Below, piece by piece: positions 46,855-58,694 of a stretch of 64,000 nt of DNA. The DNA lies in NCBI GenBank assembly GCA_029721435.1, contig CM056576.1, positions 112,014,666 to 112,078,665 on the forward strand, in the 5' to 3' direction. The notes under the pieces are model-generated. The model did not search any database and was not told the origin of the DNA. It saw only the letters and a list, made by a program, of their open reading frames with translations. The first letter of the stretch is position 1, and the number at the start of each line of letters is the position of its first letter. The translations under genes were made by a program, and so were the position numbers. The stretch comes from Gymnothorax reevesii. Taxonomy: Eukaryota > Chordata > Actinopteri > Anguilliformes > Muraenidae.

Positions 46855-46930
46855 AGTGATATAGCCTAGTGGTTAGGATGTAGGGCTTAAGCGCAGGAGA
46901 CCAGCGTTTGAGTCCCTGTCTAGGCGTGCT
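46855..46930 (+). repeat. tRNA-like sequence (SINE head or tRNA pseudogene)
   Basis: tagcctagtggttagg matches a polymerase III A box and gcgtttgagtccc approximates a B box at normal spacing. The acceptor and TPsiC stems do not pair properly, so this is not a functional tRNA. A tRNA-derived SINE head is the likeliest explanation; no SINE body was recognised after it. Confidence 0.5.
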
Positions 46931-48036
46931 TTAGTTAGACAATAGTTTAATTTTACTTGTATAAATAATTGCTGGGGTTTTTTTTTTCTTTTGACTTTTT
47001 TCCCCCCATTTTTTTAAACCCTTTTTGTATTCATAATCTTATTAATTAGCTTTTTTTTACATTAATCTGCTCCAGTGGAGCCATACTTAATTTCTTTGTA
47101 TTTATTGTCTTTGAATGGAAAAATTTATCGGCTATAGGACTGGCAGAAATAAAAATAAAATAAATTATAAATTCTAAAAAAATAAAACTGGTTGTATTTG
47201 GGTGTAATGTATGTCTCTAGTGACATATAAGTGAAATTAGATGAGTTTTACAGTTTAATATCTGAGAAATCTGATTTGGCACTCAAGATACCTGAATTGC
47301 CAATTTGGAGAAGCCACCTACACATTCCTCTCTAATTTTGTTCTGATTTAGTTAATTAAAATATACTTTGGTACAGATAATGGTGAGATTCTGTGCTGTA
47401 AATTTTTAGAGGTTTCAGACTGCAACTTATCAAGTTTACTAGGGAAGTAAAACTTTGTTTGGTGCAAAATGAGGTCTTTGATTTATACTGCGTTCCATCT
47501 TCATTCACTCTGACTCAGTGACATATACACTGATTTTACACCATGGCAGAAATCCCAAATGGTTTTAACTTTATTCTGTCACGAAGATCATTCAAATGGA
47601 CCAAATGGTTGTGGAGATATTCTCATTTCATTTTGGGCTTGCCATTTTTGAAAGAGGCTCAGGGCTTAAAGTTTTAATTAAATCATTAAATGATTTTGCT
47701 TAATTCCATTGGAACATTAATATTGTACAGTATTTCTCACATTTTGTTATTTAGAGTTTCTCTATAAATATTGTTTTTAGAATTTTTTGAAGTATTATTT
47801 GTGCACTGCCAGTCAGGAGTGCCAGTAATTTTGGAGCCCACTGTTAAGTGTGGTGTAGCTTAAATGAACCCTTGCAAGCAGCAGATATGAGATATTGTCC
47901 TATGATATTGGTCTATTTATTCCATGCATGTGATGTGATACTGTCCTAAAATACTATAAAAAAGCCTTTTTTTAACTTTTAAAATACTTATGGGAATACC
48001 AAAGGGAAAATTTAAGGGGTTAACTCAGAGAAATGT

Positions 48037-48488
48037 GCACTACCAGTCAAAAGTTTCTGCACATCCCAGTATTCTGTCATTGTAACAATTTTTTATATTT
48101 TGTTCTAGTGTAATAGTCTCATATTGGTTGTATAACAGAAAGGTAGGAAAACTAAAGCCCAGTGTATAAACCATGTATATAACAAAACAAATTAAGAAAA
48201 ACCAGGGTCAGTCAATTTGTCAGTGTTTAAGTAGATCAGTTTTTGATCTCTCCGTACTCCAGCAAAGGTGATTCAAATGATCTACTCATTATCAAGCAGC
48301 TTCAGGGGGTTGATAGTGAGCTGATCAATGCAATCACCTGTGCTGGATTCCACGTGGATTTTTCGAGTAAATGCATTATTTGCAATAAAAAAGTATTGGG
48401 TTCCAATAATTTCTTTGTTGTTAATATACATGTAAGATAAAGACTTGACAGGATCTTAGGGTGTGCAAAAACTTTTGACTGGTGGTGC
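48037..48488. mobile_element. Tc1/mariner-type MITE (about 450 bp)
   Basis: The left end gcactaccagtcaaaagttt and the right end aaacttttgactggtggtgc are inverted copies over about 18 bp with few mismatches. These termini resemble a large fish Tc1/mariner group (acta-ccagtcaaaagttt). No transposase, and a clean TA flank is not visible. Confidence 0.75.
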
Positions 48489-48489
48489 A

Positions 48490-49659
48490 TTCAGTCAAAG
48501 TGGCAACCTCAAAATATGCATTTCACCCACTTTCTCATGGAGACTCTTTCAGCCATATACCCAAGTACAGATAAACTGTGTGCGCTATTATGTGTTGTCA
48601 TGGAAAGATTCTTATCTATGCACCGATTTGATAACTTTGATCTACCACTGCTGAAGTTGGATGTAAATTGTCTAAATATTCAACATAGACTGTAGACATA
48701 TAGAAGATGTTGCATACTTCATACTATCCTATGAATAAGTGTCCAAAATTATCTCCATATTCACTATTTTAAAATCTTTGCTAAACTGCTTATAGAAAGT
48801 TAAAAAATAAAGATAAAAAAAACAACTCAGCATTTAATGCCTAGCAGACAGATCGTCAATTGGCCAATCTCAATGCTTCACCCACAGAAAGTAAGTATTT
48901 TTGTTTTCTAGCCAGCAAAAACCAATAACAAAAATAGTAATAATAATAATCAATAATAATAAAAGTTTCTGAGTTGAATTCCTTCTCAGATTAGTAATAT
49001 CCGAATTTTACAACCACCAAGAACGGTCTCAGCCTCGGGGTTAAATTTGCTAGTGTGTCGTGGGGTTTATAAAATCCTCAGAGAAGAAAATCAATTTCCT
49101 ATTTTGGCTCCACTTTTTGTTTTCTTCTTAGGTAATAAAGGGGCTCCTGCAGCAGATGGAATATTTTACCATCCACAGCTGATTTAAAGCTACTTTAAGG
49201 ATATGCCGCAATCACGTGAAACAAAGGACCTAGGCGATTACCGCAAGTGCTGGGAGCTGTACCTGATTATGCACTGTGTACCATCCTCTGCACACGGTGA
49301 CAGCACCTTTAGTAAAAAAAAAAACAACAGTCAAACTCGGTGGGAATCCTTCAAAGTAAATTGATTCAGGGGCAGAATAATAGCATGGCACATGTCCTTG
49401 TCTTTAACCTCCCAAAACAACACATAACCTGTGGTTCACTTCCCATTGGATTGAAGGCCTCCAACTGGACAAAATTTGTCGGACATATTTTTCGGGTGGT
49501 CCGTGATGATACTGTTTATACATCAAAGACAAGTACATGCAAACATGCATGCACATGGAGACTCTCTTTAATGCTCTTGCTATGGATGGCTGTCAGTGTT
49601 CAGGTGAGTGATTTCTAAAGTAAGGACTTTCAATAGTGTTTGGTCCACAGGCTTGGTAA

Positions 49660-49692
<33 letters not shown>

Positions 49693-51475
49693 CATGCGTA
49701 TGTGTGCACATCCGTGCACACTCACCAGTATCTGTAAACAAGAACCGTTTTCAAAAATTATGTTTTCAGAAGTACGGATTAAGAGGAAAGCTGGTTCACA
49801 ATATGTATATTCTTGGCGGAAAACTTCAACTTAATCCCTTAAACTCTGACCTTTCTTGTTAGTTTTCCCATAAATGGATTTTATATGAAAAAAATGTTTC
49901 CCCCAAAATTCCAGGACAATGTCACATTCACATTCTGTATCTGCTGGTTGTAGCACTCCACTCAAGCTGAATCACACCTGAGAGAAATATTCAAACCCAG
50001 CACACCGTGTTTCTTGAGCCACAGCATTATATCAAATGGGAAATATGTAAATCCTGTGCATCTTTTTTTCAATATAAATTTCTCTAGAATTCTCCAGGAC
50101 ATACTTGGGATCAGTGGAAACCTTGAGATCTTCGCTGGAATTCAAAATAGGCCTGAAGTTCAACAAGTTCAACAGCGGCTACGTTTGACAGACCCATATA
50201 TGGGTTCATGGATTTTATAGGGTAAACTAAAAAATACACGCAGATACATGGATAGGTTGTGGCAGGAGTTGTTTTGACATGACATGCCAATCACTTCAGG
50301 AAATAACTCTGGAATAAAACATCCCTTTATTGTCAGTGCTAGGAAGACTAACAGAAAGTGTTGTCCTCTATTGGTTTAGCATTCAAAGTTTGGTTCCAGG
50401 CGACTATAAGAAACACCGTTTCTAGAAAAGTCGAATCGCATTATGAGCACGATTCCATTTAGGAATATTCTTTCTGGTCATTGTGGTCCTTCAGAAGGAA
50501 CAACAATAGGTGATATTGTTAACATAGGTCTTGCTATTCTATTAGAGGCAGACTGGAACTTTGAACTCTGCAACATTTTTAGACTGATAAAATTTTTGCA
50601 AAATATTCATGTTTACTGTTTGAAAGCTGCTTGCCATTGTCATTGACCCTGCCCATGGACAGCTGAAGTGCTCTCACTGACTGTCAAATACCTACCATTC
50701 TCGGATTGAAGTTGAATCCCTTTGACAAAATGTCCTTTCCAGCCCTGATCATCTGCACAGTCATTGAATCAATATAGCACAGGTTTGGAAACACGTTGTA
50801 TCTTCCCAAATCCAAAATGGCTTCTGGCTGTGTTGACTGATCTCAAAATTTTGATGATTATTAAGCAAAGCACTTGCCACTTGACTATTTTTCTGTGCTA
50901 AATTGATGTATGTTAAAGCCAGGGAAAAGCATTCTTGTCATGGCATATACCCGTAAATTAAAGTCTGAAGGATTTTTTGGTTAATTTCTGAAGGTAAGAC
51001 AGGTGGGAACCCTGAGGGGTTGAAGTGAGGAAAAGGCCTGTTGTTCACCGCAGAGTGGCGAGCGTATAAGTAGAAGTGTTGCGTGTTATTGACATTTTTT
51101 ACGTGTGCGGTTTGGAGTGTGCTTCATTGAACATGTTTTACACGTGAAAGACACATGTAGCATTTGCTGAGAAGCCCATTTGGGTATATCACATATAGAT
51201 ATATAGCAGTTCCTAACGCCGAGCTGTCTGTATGATTGGTCATAACAGGTATTCAGCATAGGTTTGCGTCCTCGCCCTTTTTACTCTGAATATCTTCAAG
51301 ATTCCTTGAATCTGTTAAGTATGTAATGCACTGAAGAGGGTGAAATATCCCCCATTCCACTTCATATTTTCTTTGAGGAACACTGTTCATAAACCTTTCA
51401 ATGATATTCAGTGTATTTGTGTGCTAATTGATCATCCTTGGCCCATTTCAAATCATATCAATACTCAATTATTAT
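48490..51475. other. Intergenic DNA with a repeat fragment and microsatellites
   Basis: Holds an AAT-rich run at about 48937-48962, (TG)n at 49661-49691, and a repeat fragment at 50108-50220 homologous to 8612-8710. No gene recognised. 49120-49310 is repeat-free with balanced composition and might be conserved. Confidence 0.45.
49661..49691 (+). repeat. (TG)n microsatellite
   Basis: About 15 TG units. Confidence 0.93.
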
Positions 51476-51479
51476 TTTT

Positions 51480-51512
51480 ATGTATTTATTTATTTATTTA
51501 TTTATTTATTTT
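51480..51512 (+). repeat. (TTTA)n microsatellite
   Basis: Eight TTTA units abutting a Tc1-type fragment. Confidence 0.92.
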
Positions 51513-51532
51513 TTAAACTCTTCTTAAAGTGC

Positions 51533-51746
51533 CCCCATCCCAACTTTTATGGAAAGTATTGCAGGCCTGAATGGCAGGAATGGATGTATTTTTACAAATT
51601 AATCAAAGTTAACCAAACAAAACATAAAATGTCTCCTCTTCATACCGTCTACATTGAAATGCAAGTGAACGTAAATTGAGAAATCACAGTTTTTGGTATA
51701 TATGTTCATATCTCATCTCGTTCCAACTTTTTATGAGTCGGGATTG
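51533..51746 (+). mobile_element. 3' end of a Tc1-like or non-autonomous relative
   Basis: Contains catcccaacttttatggaaa, then attgcaggcctgaat, a leader-like AT-rich stretch, and ttccaactttttatgagtcg ending gggattg near 51746. This is the layout of the 3' terminal region of fish Tc1-like elements (ttgcagg, then a caactttttt-type TIR). Everything upstream is missing. Confidence 0.6.
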
Positions 51747-52349
51747 TTTATATACTGTATCAGTGATGTCAAATCATATTCAGAGTTAACAACTTTCTTA
51801 CTGATTGGCTTAGCTTTGCAGCAAGTGCCACTTTCACGTCCAAAAAACAAGACAAGAGTTGATATTATAGCAGGCTGTTATCTCCGATTACGCATCAAAA
51901 TGAGATTGAGCTGTGTAACCAGCCTAAGCTTCTCAAGAAACATTTTTAAGAACTTAAGTTTAAATATGACTACCATAAAATATATATAAATCAATAATTT
52001 CAGATTTATTCAGAGAGATCTGTTGTCTATCTCTCATCTCACTCCTAACTCTTTATTAGGTACGGCTATAACTTTAGTCCACATTTGATGCACAATCCAT
52101 CCCCAAGAGACAGAAGTAGTAATTTCTAACCAAACAATGCTTTTCTGAGATGAGGTAGGGAGGCATTTGGTGCACGAGGCCTGTGCTGCAACTCTAGGAT
52201 CAGATCCACAACTGGTGATGTTGTCTCTGATCATATGGAGATTCACGGAGCATTTCACTCTCTTTATACCTCACAGAGCTCCCCAGACTTATGAGAAAGA
52301 GTTGAAACTTTTGGCAAGATTATCTTCACCAAAGTAAATGATGATTTGG

Positions 52350-53595
52350 GCAGAAAGTTTGGGAAACCAATTTCCATCACAAGCGTAGAGGCTTTAATCA
52401 AATGGCTTCAGAATAGTAAAACTTTGGGCCCTGATGGTTTTATAGTCAAATTTTTATATCTATTTTCTGCCCCTATTTCCCCTGCCCTTCAAAAAGTATG
52501 ATCTGTCTTTTTCTGAGGGGCACTTCCCCCTACCCTATTTGAGGCCTCAATTTCTCCTTTGCTCAAGAGGCGTAAAGATCCTCTTCTTTGTAGCAGTAAC
52601 AGACCCATTTCTCTTTTAAATGTAGACCTAAAGATCCTGTCAAAGATCTTAGCCCAGGATCTACAACAGGCACTATCAAGCTCAATTTCAATCGATCAAA
52701 CAGGGTTTCTGGTGGGTAGACATTCATTCCATGATTCAAGGAGATTCCCAAAAATGTTTGATTCTCCTAGTTCGATTTCCCAAGAACTAATCATTTGCCT
52801 TGATCGGGGGAAGGCTTTTGACAGGGTGGAGTGGAGATATCTCCTCTTTTTTGCAAAAATTTTGCTTCAGTTTTAATTTTATTTCCAGGATTGAAATGCT
52901 GTATTCTTCCCCAACTGCCTCAGTCTATATGAATGGACTTCAATCTGCCTCGTTTCCCCTGTATCAAGGGAAAAGACATGGCTGTCCCCTTTCTCTCCTC
53001 TTATTTGCCCTAGCAATTGAGCCAATTGTTTACATCAAGAAGATGGATTTGAGCGTATTACTTGAGCAAGAAAAATGCATACAGAATCTTTATGCATGGA
53101 TGACCTCCTCCTGCACAACTCCAACCCAGCTACATTTCTCCCCATGGTGCTCAGTATTTTACATAAGTTTGGATCCCACTCGGGATATAAGCTGAACCTC
53201 CACAAAAAAGAACCTTTTCCCACCAATTCCTCAGCCAAACTCATACCCCGGACATTGTTCCCTTTCAGATGATGATTAGGATGAGACATTTTTTTCTCAA
53301 ATAATTCCTCACCTCACTTTGGGAGGTGTAAATTTTATTTAAAGAACTTCATTATCCTTGATGGGCTGAGTTAACCTGTTAAAATTATTGTCCTTCCGAA
53401 AACATTCTAGCACATCCCTGCCCTTAGTAAGATATCAGTTTTTAGATCACTTGATCATCTAATTACTCTTATTCTATGGGACAACAAAGATCCCTGCAAC
53501 AGAAGAACTGTACTACAGATCTCAGAAGCCTGCCATTGCCAAATTTTGGGCACTATTACTGGTCCTGTCGGGAATGTGCCTCTGTGAAATATGAA
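52350..53595 (+). pseudogene. L1-type LINE ORF2, reverse-transcriptase part
   Basis: Fragments in order: EALIKWLQNSKTLGPDGF (about 52393; the family has GKAPGPDG here), NRPISLLNVDLKILSKILA (52598), SISIDQTGFLVGRHSF (52684), GKAFDRVEW (52809), HGCPLSLLLFALAIEP (52977), the active-site box at 53093-53104, GSHSGYKLNLHKKEPFPTN (53172) and LPNFGHYYW (about 53534). The active site reads CMDD instead of the usual YADD, and the frame shifts several times. L1 RT primes cDNA on nicked DNA in the nucleus; this copy is inactive. It continues at 58042 after about 4.4 kb of foreign DNA. Confidence 0.88.
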
Positions 53596-53599
53596 ATGG

Positions 53600-54113
53600 C
53601 GAGGGTTGTTAAAGACGTGTTTGCCTGAATAATCCTCCCAAATATAATTAATTACATCAAATATAATTTAATCAAGGTTCTAATTAATGATCTAAAAGTT
53701 TAAAAAATATAAGATTTTTTACATAGGCCTTTTTTAATCACGTTATACGGCACCATGACATATACCTGGTCAAATAAATTAATTTATTAAGCAAACCAAA
53801 AAACACAAAACATACAAGGGCGAGGCTAACAAGGGAGAGCTATATAAACTATAGGAAGTAGTAGTTGATTATTCATGTGTGTGCGCATATCTGTGCGAGC
53901 ATTGGATACACATGCATGCTTCTTGGCACGCGTTTGTTCAACCTTAGGCAAAGAAAGAGGCAGTGGATGGCATGCTTGGCCACAAGTTTATTTTGCAATG
54001 TATATGTAGGCTGGCAGGTATCTCAACAACTCAGTTTAGCTACCAAGAGGAGAAGCTAACTTCACCTTAGGAGAAATTTGTATCACCGATGTAGTTATCC
54101 ACCTGCGACCATG
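53600..54113. other. Unassigned DNA within the L1 interruption
   Basis: AT-rich, no recognised element. It is part of whatever split the L1 between 53595 and 58042. Confidence 0.4.
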
Positions 54114-54115
54114 TA

Positions 54116-55695
54116 CAGCACCCTCCATAATTATTGGCACCCCTGGTAAAGATGTGTTAAAAGCCTTAAAATAAATTCCATTTTTATTGCAGAAGCATAC
54201 TCTCACACTGAAAATTGTAGAAAAATGTAACCTTCAACTCAAGTGAATTTTGAGGGAAAAAAAATCCCTGACAAAGAAAAAATTATTTTTCATAAAATCA
54301 CCTGTTCCACAATTATTGGCACCCCTAACAATTCCTAGGAAATTAATGTAATTGAATTATTTCTGTCATTTCTACAGTAATTTACATAGTTGATTAAAGT
54401 ATCTAGGAAATTTAATTAGTAATTCATCACTTCCTGTTTCCCTGGGATATAAATATGATGTGACACAGAGGCCATTTCTCTTATCCATACTTCAACATGG
54501 AAAAGACAAAGGAACACACCATTCAAGGAAGGCAGATGTGTGTCGACCTTCACAAGTCAGGCAATGGCTGCAACAAAATAGCCACTCGCCTGCACCTGCC
54601 CATATCTACTGTCAGAGGAATCATTAAGAAGTTTAAAACAAGTGGAACAGTGGTAAACAAGCCTGGACGAGGACGCAAGGTTATTTTGCCACCACGCACA
54701 GTGAGGAGGATGGTAAGAGAAATGAAAAGTTCTCCAAAGCTCACTGTTAAAGAATTGCAACAAATGGTAGCATCTTGGGGTCATAAAGTCTCCAAAACAA
54801 CCATCAGGCGCTATTTACATGCCAACTAGCTGTTTGGAAGGCATGCATGGAAAAAAACCTTTTCTCACTCACAATCATAAACGCAAACATCTGGAGTTCG
54901 CTAAGCGGTACTGGGACTTCAAATGGGACCGTGTGCTTTGGTCAGATGAGACCAAGATAGAGCTTTTCGGCAACAAACACTCTAAGTGGGTCTGGCGGAA
55001 TACAAAAGATGAGTATGCAGAAAAGCACCTCATGCCCACAGTGAAGTATGGGAGAGGATCGGTGATGCTGTGGGCCTGTTTCCCTTCCAGAGGCCCTGGG
55101 AACCTTGTTAGGGTGCATGGCATCATGAACGCTTTGAAATACCAGGACATTTTAAATCAAAATCTGGTGGCTTCTGCCCGAAAGCTGAAGATGGGTCATC
55201 ACTGGGTCTTTCAGCAAGATAATTACCCTAAACATGTGGCCGAATATACACAGAAATGGTTCACCAGACACAGAATTAAGCTCCTCCCATGGCCATCTCA
55301 GTCCCCAGACCTCAACCCCTTTGAAAACCTGTGCAGTGAGCTGAAGAGCAGAGGAGAGGACCCAGGTCGCTGGATGATTTAGAGATTGTGCAAAGAGGAA
55401 TGGTCGAAGATCCCTCTTTCTGTATTCTTGTGAAACATTATAGGAGAAGATTAGGTGCTGTTTTGTTGGCAAAAGGGGGTTGTACAAAGTATTAACATCA
55501 GGGGTACTAATAATTGTGGCACACATGATTTGATGGAAAAGAATTATTTCCCCACTGAATAAAGGTACTTGACTTAAAGGTTGGATTTTCCTCTGTTTTT
55601 CATTGTGGTCCTATATTATTTAGAAATAAACTGAATTTATTAGAAGCTAAAGAACACATCTTAACCAGGGGTGCCAATAATAATGGAGGGCCCTT
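54116..55695 (+). mobile_element. Tc1-like transposon, best preserved copy
   Basis: Left end cagcaccctccataattatt after a TA (54114-54115); right end ggtgccaataataatggagg near 55690 before TATA. Same family as 9742-11214 and 21062-23739. Length 1.58 kb, near the family norm. All regions are present in order: TIR, leader, transposase, 3' leader, TIR. Confidence 0.93.
54497..55440 (+). pseudogene. Tc1-like transposase, nearly intact (DD34E)
   Basis: Starts at 54497 (MEKTKEHTIQGRQMCVDLHK). Two helix-turn-helix motifs follow (SGNGCNKIATRLHLPISTV and LTVKELQQMVASWGHKVSK), with a GRGRK linker. The frame meets TAG at 54827-54829 after RRYLHAN, where relatives have Lys, and one extra A in the run at about 54850 shifts the frame. 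The catalytic part is open at 54819-55382: Asp at 54945 (WSDET), Asp at 55218 (QQDN) and Glu at 55323 (PFENL), 34 residues between the last two. A short deletion after the Glu shifts the C-terminus. Confidence 0.92.
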
Positions 55696-55699
55696 TATA

Positions 55700-56423
55700 C
55701 TACAGCAAGCATGTTAATGCAGCATAACAAAGTTAGTCAGCAGGAGACAGATTGATTATATACATATTTTTACTCAGTTTGTGAATGGCTAACTTGCTCA
55801 ATGAAAAAAGAAGAATGAACATCGGAGCGAATATACATTTACATCAGGGAGGGCAACCCGCAACGCACTACAGCCTCTGTGGAAACAGTGCTAAACTGTA
55901 TTACTGCCTGGAGAGTTGAGTCAGTCCTGGTATACATTGCCGGGGAGGATTTTTTTTAGCGTTGATGCGCAGATCCGACATCTTCCGTCCACATAGAATA
56001 GCAATCCTTTCATGCTTACATGAGAGACTTGCAGTCCTGAATTTTAACTTGCAGTCCTGAGTTCCTTGGGAGTTGTGAGCACTCTGGACGTAGCTAGTTA
56101 AGCAACATGGAACTGCCCAGCCCGCGGCAGTTCCAGACACGTGTCGTTCTTATGCTTGGTGTGATTTGGGTGGAGGAACAAAGCGAACGGGCTCAGAGAG
56201 AGAGAGAGAGCCAAATGCTTTCTTTTGATAATAACCTGATTCGGGGCAGGGAATTTCAACACTTTTCACACTTTAGTCATGTAATGACAATTACATACAC
56301 TGTTTACACAGGTGATGTCATCACGCGCACTGCACGCTCTTTAAGAGACAATAGCTGTTGTTGTGTATGAACTCAAAATTTATGTTGGGTTGACAATGTA
56401 GCCGAAAACTTGGAACGCTTATG
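55700..56423. other. Unassigned DNA between Tc1 and hAT elements
   Basis: No gene recognised. A (GA)n run lies near 56195-56210, and the frame at 56107-56370 has no family features. Confidence 0.4.
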
Positions 56424-56669
56424 GGTAAATGCAGGGGTGGTTTTAGGAATTCTGAGGCCCTGGGCAAAGAACAATTTTGAGGCCCCATCCCCCACCCCAA
56501 ACCCATACAACTGTTAATAATGAGAAAATCGATCATATGCAAGGAAAAACATTTTTTTTATTGAACACGACATGAAAATGATTGAAAAAATAGGTAGATG
56601 TCTGATGTAATATATACCTAACGTGGGCACGATATCAATCCCAACAATGTTTACAATTTTTCTTTTTTT

Positions 56670-56933
56670 TTACATTTTGCGCTTTCCTTTCTTTTTATGT
56701 GCGCCAGATGCTTGTTGCGGGGTACAGGTGCCGCTATCAACACAACCACTACAGCCAGGGCTAGAGTTAGCATTGCTGCTGTCAAACGCCGGCTCATTGG
56801 AGGTACTGCTGCTGGCTCTGGCTTCTTCGGTTGAACTTGTGACGAAGGTGGTTAATTTGGGAAGCTTTTGAACAAATCTTTCATTTTCCTTCTTTCTCTT
56901 CCTTTTCTCCCCACCGCTTAGAACTAGTTTCAT
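56670..56933 (-). pseudogene. N-terminal fragment of a hAT transposase
   Basis: An 87-residue minus-strand frame starts MKLVLSGGEKRKRKKENERF and continues VQKLPKLTTFVTSS, then a Ser/Thr/Asn-rich low-complexity stretch with two Cys (GCSGCVDSG) and a basic end (KKKGKRKM). A basic SG-x-KRK opening followed by LPKLTTF is typical of the first residues of fish hAT transposases with a TTF-type zinc finger. The zinc finger, RNase H-like core and hATC dimerisation region do not follow, so this is a stub. The assignment is from the motif pattern only. Confidence 0.55.
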
Positions 56934-57342
56934 TCTGTGAACACAGATATGTGTCGCTCTTTCGAAAAAATAATCGACTTTGGTATTCTATATACCGTAT
57001 TCCCGCCGGGCTCGCTCAAGTCGTTGCCTAGGCTACCTCAGACGCCAGAGCCAGAGCGAAGCCGGACAGCTGTGTATGATGTCACGTCACTGACTGTGGT
57101 TTTTCGCTGGGATTACATGCATTGAGAATATATTAGAATATATGCCTACTCTCAACACGAATAATGCTTAATATTAATATTGCTTTTATCACTGTCATAG
57201 CAGTGTGATTCTCAAATATGCATTCATTGACAATCAATTATTACATAGTAATCCATGATGAATTGGTGAATAAATGCAGGAAAACAGCCAGGATCCATTA
57301 ACTTGACGTTACGTTCCATTGGTGCTGCATTCAGACAATATA

Positions 57343-57347
<5 letters not shown>

Positions 57348-57402
<55 letters not shown>
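57348..57402. repeat. (TA)n microsatellite followed by T-run
   Basis: About 26 TA units, then a run of about 17 T at 57409-57425. Confidence 0.95.
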
Positions 57403-57408
<6 letters not shown>

Positions 57409-58041
57409 TTTTTTTTTTTTTTTTTCTGTTTCTTTGAATGCAGAGGATGAAAAGCAGCAAGCAGCTAGATAAGTTTGAAACCATTGAAAGGCTTGAAATG
57501 ACTACCACTTTAGTGTCAGTTAGTTAAGATCCTTAACATTAAAAACGAGACATTTGGGAGCTTTGAAAGTGCATAAACACTGACTAAATGGAGTGGAAAT
57601 GAGACTAGTCAAAGGAGAGCTAGATGCTAGCCAGCAGACCTGTTGTCAATAACACAGTGAAGCTATGACAACTAGTATATTACACAACCATTTAAAAAGC
57701 CCAAAAATGCTTCCCACTACGCTGGTACAACAACGAGGGCCTTAGGATTGACAATGAGGCATTTTTTAACTTTGCGCGTGAAAATGCAATTTATTAGACA
57801 ACACGTTCTTGGTGGCTGTGGTGGTCAAAAGCATTCATGCAGCCTACGGTAGCAGTGAGGCACGCATGGCTTCACCTAGCGCTAGGGCGTGTATGTTCTG
57901 AAAGCTCATTAACATATAGTTGTGACGTTTTACCCAACGAGGCTCCTGATTGGACGAGGCCCCAACCGAGGCTCCTGATTGGCCGAGGCCCTGGGCAACT
58001 GCCCGTGTTTGCCCTATGGAAACACCGCCTATGGGTAAATG

Positions 58042-58694
58042 TGAAACTCTCATCCCCTAAACACACCCGTCATTCCCTGATTGGTTCTCAACTCTCAACC
58101 ACAAATCCAATCTAACTCAATTAAAATCTGGACTCAGATTAGGAAATGCCCAGGCTTTCACAGACCTTCTGACCCCCCATTTCAAAAAATAATCTACTGC
58201 TGCCGCCTTGCATTGACTCAACAGTCTGTTTTTGATTTAACAGAGGAATGGCTTTATTTAAGAATCTTCAAGACCATGGGAACTTTACGACCTTTACTAC
58301 CCTTCCAATGAAATTTAACCTTCCCAAAATCCCACCTGTTTCATTCTTTGCAGATTGGGCATTTTATTCAGAATCAGAATCCCAATTCCCAATTTGTCAC
58401 CCAGAAACTCTTATCAACTCCTTATGGGCTCTCAACTCTGAACAAAAAAAGCTGACTTCAAGCATTCACTGTCCACTATTGAAAACCCAGCAACTGGCCC
58501 CTAGGAATCTTGAGAGTGGGAGTTGGGAATTGGGAATTGCACGACCAGAAGATAGCCGCAATTTTTTTTTATCAGTCCACTCCTCAGTCATCTGTGCAAG
58601 ACACTGCCCCTTACAATGTAATACTCCACTACACTAATTTGAGGTTGTCCTGGATTTATCCCAATGTAACCGACTTGCGCAATAGGAGCAAGCT
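58042..58694 (+). pseudogene. L1-type LINE ORF2, C-terminal part (first piece)
   Basis: Resumes L1 protein similarity: TTNPI, then SNSIKIWTQIRKCPGFHRPS (about 58109; the KIWxQxRK block of L1), a frameshifted FDLTEEWLY region, and finally SSVICARHCPLQCNTPLHYT and LRLSWIYPNVTDLRNRSK (58584-58694). The ICARH/YPN motifs lead to the zinc-knuckle region of L1 ORF2. The sequence then stops at the hAT duplication and continues at 60353. Confidence 0.82.

Larger units (their letters stand above)
44697..47843 (-). mobile_element. Tc1-like element, minus orientation, split in two
   Basis: Same family as 6666-8152. The 5' terminus, on the minus strand, is at 47665-47843: complement of cagtgggctccaaaattact, then tgtgagaaatactgtacaat. 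The leader and transposase continue at 45386 down to 44697. The intervening 45388 to about 47660 is foreign. About 115 bp of leader is missing or unrecognisable at the junction, and the 3' end is truncated near 44697. A single split element is the simplest reading; two independent fragments are possible. Confidence 0.6.
56432..58033 (-). mobile_element. hAT element, internally deleted (1602 bp)
   Basis: Left end caggggtggttttagg and right end aaacaccgcctatg are inverted over about 14 bp, with similar subterminal gaggccctgggcaa and its partner gccctgggcaactgc. Identical GGTAAATG octamers flank it (56424-56431 and 58034-58041), the 8-bp duplication of hAT. It holds a piece of transposase on the minus strand, a long (TA)n, and a 26-bp doublet (cgaggctcctgattgg) at 57939-57990. 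The dimerisation and catalytic exons are missing, so it is non-autonomous. Confidence 0.85.

Noticed and set aside
46855..46930. Functional tRNA gene
   Set aside because: A and B boxes are present, but the acceptor and TPsiC stems do not pair.
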